From Planctomycetaceae bacterium (GTDB lineage: Bacteria > Planctomycetota > Planctomycetia > Pirellulales > Pirellulaceae), in the NCBI GenBank assembly GCA_002685655.1, contig NYXM01000151.1, positions 1 to 22,008 of the forward strand: DNA of 22,008 nucleotides, read 5' to 3'. The notes beneath the pieces are model-generated. The model worked only from the letters and a program-made list of their open reading frames with translations. It was not told where the DNA came from and ran no database searches. The translations under genes were made by a program, and so were the position numbers. Shown piece by piece: positions 1 to 6,192 of this stretch (its first letter is position 1; the number at the start of each line of letters is the position of its first letter).

Positions 1-72
1 AGCAGGCCGCGGCTCGAAAGCTCTGGTCCCCAAACATCCCGTGACCGCGCGGCCCTGACTACTGTGGCACCG

Positions 73-103
73 TGAACATCGAACGATCGGTGTTCGATGT
101 TCA
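73..103 (-). terminator. Stem-loop at the 3' end of the minus-strand operon
   Basis: A perfect 12-bp inverted repeat (73-84 pairing with 92-103) encloses a 7-nt loop. Its outer arm includes the TGA stop codon of the ThuA-epimerase gene (101-103). No T-tract follows on the minus strand, so it does not fit a classical intrinsic terminator. It may still end transcription or protect the mRNA 3' end. The rest of positions 1-72 shows nothing recognisable. Confidence 0.5.
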
Positions 104-1807
104 TCCTTCTCCATCCAACTTGAGTCGGGTGGTGAACTCGACACATTCAGCCATTTCCGGCATGTTGTCCAGATAATCGTAGGAGTACTCCAGCCCGATC
201 AGTGTCGGTTTGATGCCAAGGCGACGAAGCTCGTGGAGCAGTTTCTCAATCTCCGCCTTGCCTGTTCCCCAGGGAACGTCGTGTCCTTCTGAAGAGAGTT
301 CGTTCAGGTCGTGGGGCTGAATCGTGATGACCCGATTGCCCAGTTTTCGAATTCCTTCCACAGGATCGATGCCGGCTCGAATCCAATAGCCCGTATCGGG
401 ACATGCACCGACTCGCTTGCTCCTGCCTTTGCAGACCTCGAGGATCCCCTCCGGCCGCCAATAAACGGGAGATTGGTTGGGGCCGTGATTGTGAATTGCG
501 AGCTTGATATCGTACTCGTCGCAAAAGCGCTCGATCACGTCGAGCGACTCCGGCGGCGGTTCGGAGATGAAAGTCTCGATCCCCATCTTGCGGCCGAACT
601 CGAAGACTTCGCGGCAACCTGCTTCGTCGCCTGGGATTTTTGCATAGAAAAATGTCGGCATCCGCACGCCAGCCGCATCCATCTTGAGGCGGACTTGTGC
701 GAGTTCCTCGTCTGAGAGGTTGCAGTCGAAGTTCTTGGGGATCTTCTTACTCACCTTCTGAAAGCTCAGTCCGCCGACGTAGGACAGGCCAAGTTCGTGT
801 GTCTTGTCGATGCCTTCAAACAGGGAGTATTCGTGCAGCCCCCACATGGTCACGCCGAATCTCCAGCCCAGCTCTTCCTGAACGGCGACGGCCGGAGTCA
901 ATCGGTTGCTGGGGGTCGTGGAGCCGCCGATATCACCCATGATGAACTGGAGGGCTCCCAGGTAGAATTCCAGGATCTTTGGATTCATGAAGTCCTGAGG
1001 GCTGTGGCCGATGGTGCAATAGACGACGCGGCCGCGACCGTAGTTTCGCGTCCATGCCAGGGCGTAATCCTCATCGGCTCGTTCGACATGGGGGTACGCA
1101 CCTTTGGGAGGCAGCTCTGTCTTGGCAGTATCAATGCTGAAGAGTACGTGAAGGCGGTCTCGCGAATAGGGGCCGCGTACCCGAAAGAACTCGCTGACAT
1201 GCTCGAAGCCTTTGCCGCCGAAGGGTCGGGTGAGCGGATGGTCTGGTGAATCAAGCTTGACAACGACCCGTTCGTCCTGCGCTAGATGAGAGGCACCGCG
1301 CCCGCCGATCATCAGCCCGAATTCAGGCCAGGTCTCTTTGGCTCCCCTTTTGAAATCGGTGAACGCCACGGTGGTTCCATGGATGCCCAGAAGTCCACCG
1401 CCGCTGAGCACAAATTCAAGCAGGTTTTGCCGGAGTTGCGGATCGGTGAACAGATTGCCCACGGTATTGTTCAGGCAAACGGCATCGAACTGCGCGAGAC
1501 TGTCCCTTTTGAACACGGCGGGATCTCGCGAAACGACTGTGGTAAACGTCCCCGTCTTCTCACCCATGCGAGTGAAGGCGTGGTCCGCGTAAGGGATGGA
1601 TGCGTGGCCGGGGTAGCCGACATTGCCGTCATAGATGAGCAGCTTGCGCGCTTCCTTAGCAACTGCCGATGCCTCCGCTGGCAGGACGCTTTCGATCTGC
1701 CTCTTCGCCTCATCTGTGAGCGGGCGGCGCGGGTTCTGAGCCAATGCCGGCGTTGCCAGCGCAAGGAACAGAGTTGCGATCAGGAGTGCATGGAGTGCGG
1801 GTCTCAT
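101..1807 (-). CDS. Exported ThuA-domain / sugar phosphate isomerase-epimerase (TIM barrel) fusion protein
   Basis: The 568-residue product starts with a Sec signal peptide (MRPALHALLIATLFLALATPALAQ-type, cleavage near residue 24). Residues about 55-290 form a ThuA-like domain (glutamine-amidotransferase-like fold) ending in the typical AWTRNYGRGRVVY and GHSPQDF segments. Residues about 310-560 form an AP-endonuclease-2/xylose-isomerase-like TIM barrel. Candidate metal ligands there are E416, the HNH at 439-441, the histidine of QPHDLN and E540 of GLEYSYD. Family knowledge links ThuA and such barrels to keto-sugar metabolism; the exact reaction is unknown. It is the last gene of the minus-strand operon. 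An in-frame ATG at 1852 would add 15 residues before the hydrophobic core and has no Shine-Dalgarno; 1807 has AAGGA 8 nt upstream and is preferred. The two domains are usually separate proteins. Confidence 0.9.
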   Translation of the reverse strand: MRPALHALLIATLFLALATPALAQNPRRPLTDEAKRQIESVLPAEASAVAKEARKLLIYDGNVGYPGHASIPYADHAFTRMGEKTGTFTTVVSRDPAVFKRDSLAQFDAVCLNNTVGNLFTDPQLRQNLLEFVLSGGGLLGIHGTTVAFTDFKRGAKETWPEFGLMIGGRGASHLAQDERVVVKLDSPDHPLTRPFGGKGFEHVSEFFRVRGPYSRDRLHVLFSIDTAKTELPPKGAYPHVERADEDYALAWTRNYGRGRVVYCTIGHSPQDFMNPKILEFYLGALQFIMGDIGGSTTPSNRLTPAVAVQEELGWRFGVTMWGLHEYSLFEGIDKTHELGLSYVGGLSFQKVSKKIPKNFDCNLSDEELAQVRLKMDAAGVRMPTFFYAKIPGDEAGCREVFEFGRKMGIETFISEPPPESLDVIERFCDEYDIKLAIHNHGPNQSPVYWRPEGILEVCKGRSKRVGACPDTGYWIRAGIDPVEGIRKLGNRVITIQPHDLNELSSEGHDVPWGTGKAEIEKLLHELRRLGIKPTLIGLEYSYDYLDNMPEMAECVEFTTRLKLDGEG

Positions 1808-1815
1808 CAGGTTGG

Positions 1816-1820
1816 TCCTT
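1816..1820 (-). promoter_or_regulatory. Ribosome binding site deciding the ThuA-epimerase start
   Basis: AAGGA on the minus strand lies 8 nt before the ATG at 1807. The alternative ATG at 1852 has no comparable site, so the shorter protein with a normal signal peptide is preferred. Confidence 0.6.
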
Positions 1821-1928
1821 GCTCTATTGAGGTCTGTGTTGCCTTTGTTCATTGGCTGGTACTCACGCCACTGGAAAGCTCGTATCAGGATCTTCTGTCC
1901 AAATGAGTGAAGTTCTCTGCGATGGGCA

Positions 1929-2002
1929 CCGACCGCAGGTTGGTCGGGGAGCGGGTCGCCGCAACGGAGCGACGGCTCGCGTCGGTCCGAGGCACAGCCT
2001 CG
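1929..2002. repeat. Cluster of three consecutive stem-loops (REP/terminator-like)
   Basis: Three short inverted repeats stand in a row in the gap between the Gfo/Idh gene and the ThuA-epimerase gene. They are 1929-1934 with 1942-1947 (6 bp), 1955-1959 with 1969-1973 (5 bp) and 1988-1993 with 1997-2002 (6 bp, 3-nt loop). The last one abuts the TAA stop of the Gfo/Idh gene exactly. They could attenuate or end transcription, or stabilise the upstream part of the mRNA. No T-tract is visible. Confidence 0.5.
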
Positions 2003-3379
2003 TTAAACGTTCCACGGCTGGCGCGATGCTCTGGACCGCAGCGCGTTGGCCTCACGATCGTCCTGGAACTCTTCCGTGACGGGGTCCCATTTCAGTGCCC
2101 GGCCGGTCCACAGGGCGATGCAACCCAGGTGGGAAAGGATTGTGGAGGACGCGCCGATCTCGACATCCGCTCGCGGGCGGCGGCGGGTGCGGATGCAGTT
2201 CAGCCAGTCGCGGTGGTTTCCTTCGACGGAATGGGCCTTCGAGACATCGCCGTCCAAGAGGTACTTGGGGTAACAGTCCAACAACCCATACCGAGCGACG
2301 TGGACCCAACCTCGCTCGCCGACGAACAAGACGCCAAAGTTGACGATTGGGGTTTTCACATCCCATCCTTCGGGAACGAAGTGTTTGCCTTGCTCGAGTC
2401 TCGTTGCACAGATGATTTGGGTGTCGTCGGCATAACTGAACGTGAGCGACGGAGCGCCGTCAATCCCGGCGGGTTTGATCTCAATCGGACCGCCGCCATC
2501 CTTGCGCAGCCCTGCATGGGCGGAATCCAAGTTGTGGACTAGCCCCGATGTCAGCGCGCCGGCACCGAAGGCTCGGTTACAGCTCCAGGGAACCACGTTC
2601 TTCGGTTGCCCGCTGTGGTGATATCGATAGTTATACGGATGCCAAGGGCAGGGGCCGAGCCACATATCCCAGTCCAGCCCTTCGGGAAGCGGCTGGGCGG
2701 GAAGATTCAGATACTGGCTCACGCTGCTGGCGGATACGTAGGCCAGCTTCACTTCGCCGATTCGGCCAGAATGAACCATCTCGAACGCTTTGAGATACTC
2801 GGGTGAATTGCGCTGCTGCAACCCCGTCTGAAACACGCAATTATGCCGGCGCACGGTCTCCACCATGGTTCTCGCTTGTCGAATCGTCAGGGAGATCGGT
2901 TTTTCGCAGTAGATATCCTTTCCGGCCTTCGCGGCCCGAACACTGATCGCCGGATGCCAGCGCTCGCCGGTGGCGATGACGACCGCATCGATATCGTCGC
3001 GATCCAACAGTTCGCGAAAGTCGCTATATGCCTTGAATCCGTGAAACGCACCGCTCGGTTGCCTCTCGGCGTAGATTTCTTTGAGCGTCTTGGTTGAGTC
3101 GTTACGGCGCCATGGGTCGACATCGCTCAGTGCCAGAAGTTGAACATCCGGATATCCCGCGAAGCCGCGAAAATGGCCCCGCCCCATCATGCCGACACCG
3201 ATGGATCCGACGGTAATGCGATTGCTCGGCGCGGTCCCACCATCCCTCCCCAGCACCGTTGCGGGAACCACCAACGGGGCGGCGACCGATCCGGCGGCAG
3301 CGGCGGTTTGCTTGAGCATTGCACGACGGGTGAGACGGATGTTTCGTGAACTTGTCATAACCTTGTGTTCCTGTTTCAT
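2003..3379 (-). CDS. Tat-exported Gfo/Idh/MocA family oxidoreductase
   Basis: The 458-residue product begins with a twin-arginine signal (LTRRAMLKQ, R18-R19, then an Ala-rich hydrophobic stretch). This suggests export in folded form with its NAD(P) cofactor, as in periplasmic glucose-fructose oxidoreductase. A Rossmann domain follows, with the dinucleotide motif GVGMMG at 61-66 and the family signature EKP at 159-161. The C-terminal domain carries LPEGLDWDMWLGP and a conserved histidine in LVHNLD. Proteins of this type often oxidise a sugar hydroxyl, commonly at C3; the substrate cannot be read here. The ATG at 3379 lies 3 nt after the stop of the HEAT gene, suggesting translational coupling. 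A second in-frame ATG at 3358 gives a shorter signal n-region and has a weak AAGG before it. The gene is followed directly by a hairpin cluster. Confidence 0.93.
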   Translation of the reverse strand: MKQEHKVMTSSRNIRLTRRAMLKQTAAAAGSVAAPLVVPATVLGRDGGTAPSNRITVGSIGVGMMGRGHFRGFAGYPDVQLLALSDVDPWRRNDSTKTLKEIYAERQPSGAFHGFKAYSDFRELLDRDDIDAVVIATGERWHPAISVRAAKAGKDIYCEKPISLTIRQARTMVETVRRHNCVFQTGLQQRNSPEYLKAFEMVHSGRIGEVKLAYVSASSVSQYLNLPAQPLPEGLDWDMWLGPCPWHPYNYRYHHSGQPKNVVPWSCNRAFGAGALTSGLVHNLDSAHAGLRKDGGGPIEIKPAGIDGAPSLTFSYADDTQIICATRLEQGKHFVPEGWDVKTPIVNFGVLFVGERGWVHVARYGLLDCYPKYLLDGDVSKAHSVEGNHRDWLNCIRTRRRPRADVEIGASSTILSHLGCIALWTGRALKWDPVTEEFQDDREANALRSRASRQPWNV

Positions 3380-3382
3380 GCC

Positions 3383-5506
3383 CTATTTCTTTTCTCTCCG
3401 CTTTCGAGTCTCGATATCGCGGAGCACTGCGGGTATCTGTTGGAGAAGGGCCGCGTCCTTCGTCATCGGTTGGACTTTCTCCAAGGCTGTCTTCGCCTGA
3501 TCCGGATGAGACTGGCTGAGCCCCTTCGCCAGGGTGAAGACTGCGGGGACAGCCGACTCTTTCAGCTTCCCGTTGTCCAGGAAAGAGACCAGCAGCGCGA
3601 GCGCGTCTGGCACACGGACTGATCCCAATCGGGAGACAAAAAGCTCCTTGTCTTCGGTGCGCATTGCTAACTTCATCGCGCTGTTCAGCATTTCGAAAGT
3701 CTGCTGGGGTGGGCGTTGATTGGGCAGCGAGACCACCCGAGCATAAGCTCTCAGCGACCAGACGCGGTAGGATTCCACCTCACTCGTCTCCGCGATGTCG
3801 CGCAATTCGTCTGCCACCGTGGCGTCGGGCCAGTTGGCGAGAGCCCGGTAACCGGCATCACGAATGGCCCGATTGCTGTTCTGCATGGCCGTATGGACGG
3901 TAGCCAGTGACTGCTCTCCGCCCATGCGAGCCAGCGAGGGAAGGATCGCGCATTGCCCTTCCGAGTCCACATTTTCCATTGCGGCAAGCAATGGTGCCGA
4001 CCTCCGGGTCGGGTCGGGGATCTTCTGGCAGCTCATCCAGGCGGCGCGGCCCGCGACCTCGCGTTCCTCTCCCGGGGCCGTCTTGCCCAGCAAGACGGCT
4101 AGCGATTCCGCCTCTTTCTCCGTTGCCATGATCTCCAACGCCTTGAACGCCTCCAGTCGGGTCGTCGCATCAGATGACTCGGCAGCCTTGAGAAAGGCGG
4201 GGACGAACTCCGGCGAACGTCGTGCCAAGGCGCACTTCACCACGACTGGATGGCGCGTTCTGGCTTCGCTGATCAAGGCGATTATTGCCTTGTTCGTTCC
4301 ACTAGCGGTCATCAGACGTAATGTCTCAAACGCGGCGTGACACAGCTGGAGATCCTCGGCGGTCGAGGCAAGATTGGCCAGCGTCGAGACATCCTCGGCA
4401 GTCCCCGACGCGACCAGCGCCCCCAACGCGGCCGTACAGACCTCCACTTTGGAACGATCCAACGACATCAAAGCCGCCTCGCGCACCGCCGGATGGGGAC
4501 GACCTTTCAGACTGACGAAAGCTGCAATTTTGCCCGGGACAGGCAATGCCGGTACCGCCGAGGCGATGGTTTTGATTTCTTCCGGCTTCTTGAGTTCCAC
4601 TACACAATCTGCGGCAACCGCCTGACTCCAAGGTTCCTCGGCAGCCAGGCCGGCGAGAATCATGGCCAACGACTCCGGCGGCTTTGCCGAAATGAGCCCA
4701 CGCAGCGCGGTGGCTCGGACTCGTTCGGAATTGGCGGACAGAAGCGACTCGAAGAGTGAGGCAGCGGCTTGGTTCTCTCCCCGTCGGCATAGCGATTTCG
4801 CCGCCTGGAGTTCTGCATCAACCACCACGTTTCTCAACTCGTCGGAGGCCTTGCGTGCAAAGTCTCGCAGAGCGTTGGCGGCAGGAACTGTCCCGATGCG
4901 ACCCAGGGCGACGGCAGCAGCCTCGCGAAGTGCCTCATCTTCCTCGCCCAACAATTCCGAAAGCTTCGACACTGAGCCGCCATCGGCGAGTCTCCCCAGA
5001 GAAATCACCACCCCGACCTTCTGCCGTTCGTCGGTCTTATCGAGCATCTCTTGCAACGTCTGGATTGCCACCGGGCCACCGATCCCCTCCATGGCATAGC
5101 GAGCCATGTACGACAAGCGCGGGTTCGCCAGCAACTCCGCTAGAACGGGGATGGACGGCTCCGAGCCGACGATCACCAACTGACGGCAGGCGTAGTCCTT
5201 CGCCAAGTCGGTTGCGTCGCCCTGGAGGATCGCAGTCAGGCGGGCTTCGAGATCCGTTCGTACTTTCTCGTCGGTTCGTGATTGGACGACGGCCTGTCGA
5301 ACAGGGTGGAGAATCTCGAGACCTTGCCCCAATTCCAGCTTGGCCAATTTCTGAAACGCCCCGTCCAACGCGGGATTCTCACCGGAAGCGGACGCCATGG
5401 GCATAGCGTATGTAACCAGCCCGACGATCAAGCACGCGCCGAGTTGTGCAATGCCAGTTATGGGCGTTCGTTTTGAGACAGCAACATGTCTGCGCTGATG
5501 ACGCAT
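3383..5506 (-). CDS. Exported HEAT-repeat alpha-solenoid protein
   Basis: The 707-residue product has a basic n-region and a hydrophobic segment (about residues 18-40) that fits a Sec signal peptide or membrane anchor. It then consists almost entirely of HEAT-like helical pairs to about residue 700. Examples are the units with ISLGRLADGG and AAVALGRIGTVPAANALRDFA, typical of PBS-lyase/HEAT repeats. No catalytic motif was seen, so a scaffold or protein-binding role is inferred. It lies between the DUF1080 gene (33 nt upstream) and the Gfo/Idh gene (3 nt downstream), suggesting it organises or docks those enzymes. No Shine-Dalgarno is visible before the ATG at 5506. The protein ends in a basic tail (RKRREKK). 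Confidence 0.88.
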   Translation of the reverse strand: MRHQRRHVAVSKRTPITGIAQLGACLIVGLVTYAMPMASASGENPALDGAFQKLAKLELGQGLEILHPVRQAVVQSRTDEKVRTDLEARLTAILQGDATDLAKDYACRQLVIVGSEPSIPVLAELLANPRLSYMARYAMEGIGGPVAIQTLQEMLDKTDERQKVGVVISLGRLADGGSVSKLSELLGEEDEALREAAAVALGRIGTVPAANALRDFARKASDELRNVVVDAELQAAKSLCRRGENQAAASLFESLLSANSERVRATALRGLISAKPPESLAMILAGLAAEEPWSQAVAADCVVELKKPEEIKTIASAVPALPVPGKIAAFVSLKGRPHPAVREAALMSLDRSKVEVCTAALGALVASGTAEDVSTLANLASTAEDLQLCHAAFETLRLMTASGTNKAIIALISEARTRHPVVVKCALARRSPEFVPAFLKAAESSDATTRLEAFKALEIMATEKEAESLAVLLGKTAPGEEREVAGRAAWMSCQKIPDPTRRSAPLLAAMENVDSEGQCAILPSLARMGGEQSLATVHTAMQNSNRAIRDAGYRALANWPDATVADELRDIAETSEVESYRVWSLRAYARVVSLPNQRPPQQTFEMLNSAMKLAMRTEDKELFVSRLGSVRVPDALALLVSFLDNGKLKESAVPAVFTLAKGLSQSHPDQAKTALEKVQPMTKDAALLQQIPAVLRDIETRKRREKK

Positions 5507-5539
5507 ATCGCGGAAATCCGAAAGGGTGTGAGGTTGAGG

Positions 5540-6172
5540 TCAATTCGCAGGGGAAAACTTCACCAGTTTGATATCCTTGTACCAAGCCTCACTGGGCGGG
5601 CCGACGTGGATCTGTAGGCCGATGACTCCCACTTGGGGGATGGATTCATCGGGTTCGGTGTAGTCCACGGTTTGGCGGCCGTTGATCCATAACTGGACGC
5701 GGCGTCCTTGGCAGCGAATCACGTACTCGTTCCAGTCATTGCGGCGAATGATCTTGCTCCGTTGTTCCTCGGGCGGACCTGTCAACAGTTTGTGGCGCCG
5801 TTCGTCATATAGGCACCCCCACCAGTTATCTCCCAGGTCCGCCTGGTAGCCGATCATCTCGTTGCTGTTGGGCACCCGCTGGCTACGGATCTGGATCCCC
5901 GCATTGGTACCCTCTCCGAGCACTTTGAATTTCAACCGCAGTTCGAAATCGGAATACGTCTTCTTGCTGCACAGATAATCATTGCGTGGAACGGGCTTTG
6001 TCAGGCTGCCGCCGACGATGGCTCCATCCTCGATGCGAAACGCGTCGAGGTTGCCTTCCCAGCCTTGGAAGGACTTGCCGTCAAAAAGTGAGATCGACTG
6101 GCCCAACTCTTCGGCAGCCGCGACGTGTGCCACGCCTGCGGCGAGGGACAAGATGATGAGCATTCGATTCAT
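5540..6172 (-). CDS. Exported DUF1080 protein (3-keto-disaccharide/glycoside hydrolase type)
   Basis: The 210-residue product has a signal peptide (MNRMLIILSLAAGVAHVAAAEE) and a single DUF1080 (PF06439) jelly-roll domain. Typical features are SLFDGKSFQGWEG near the N-terminus, FELRLKFKV, the NAGIQIRSQ strand, GYQADLGDNWWG, the NDWNEYVIRCQG strand and the closing IGLQIHVGPP. The family contains lamin-G-like proteins; some members cleave 3-keto-glycosides made by Gfo/Idh oxidoreductases. That partner lies two genes downstream, which supports the reading. An open frame continues upstream of 6172 into the neighbouring gene, but that extension is an out-of-frame shadow. AGGAG 8 nt before the ATG at 6172 sits in the 20-nt gap and fixes the start. 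Confidence 0.93.
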   Translation of the reverse strand: MNRMLIILSLAAGVAHVAAAEELGQSISLFDGKSFQGWEGNLDAFRIEDGAIVGGSLTKPVPRNDYLCSKKTYSDFELRLKFKVLGEGTNAGIQIRSQRVPNSNEMIGYQADLGDNWWGCLYDERRHKLLTGPPEEQRSKIIRRNDWNEYVIRCQGRRVQLWINGRQTVDYTEPDESIPQVGVIGLQIHVGPPSEAWYKDIKLVKFSPAN

Positions 6173-6180
6173 GGATTCGA

Positions 6181-6185
6181 CTCCT
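6181..6185 (-). promoter_or_regulatory. Ribosome binding site deciding the DUF1080 start
   Basis: AGGAG on the minus strand lies 8 nt before the ATG at 6172, in the 20-nt gap after the stop of the upstream gene. It rules out the longer open frame that reaches 6445. Confidence 0.75.
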
Positions 6186-6192
6186 ACTTGGT

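Noticed and set aside
1286..1906. Plus-strand frame of 206 codons
   Set aside because: It is opposite the ThuA domain and signal peptide, and has no domain or ribosome binding site.
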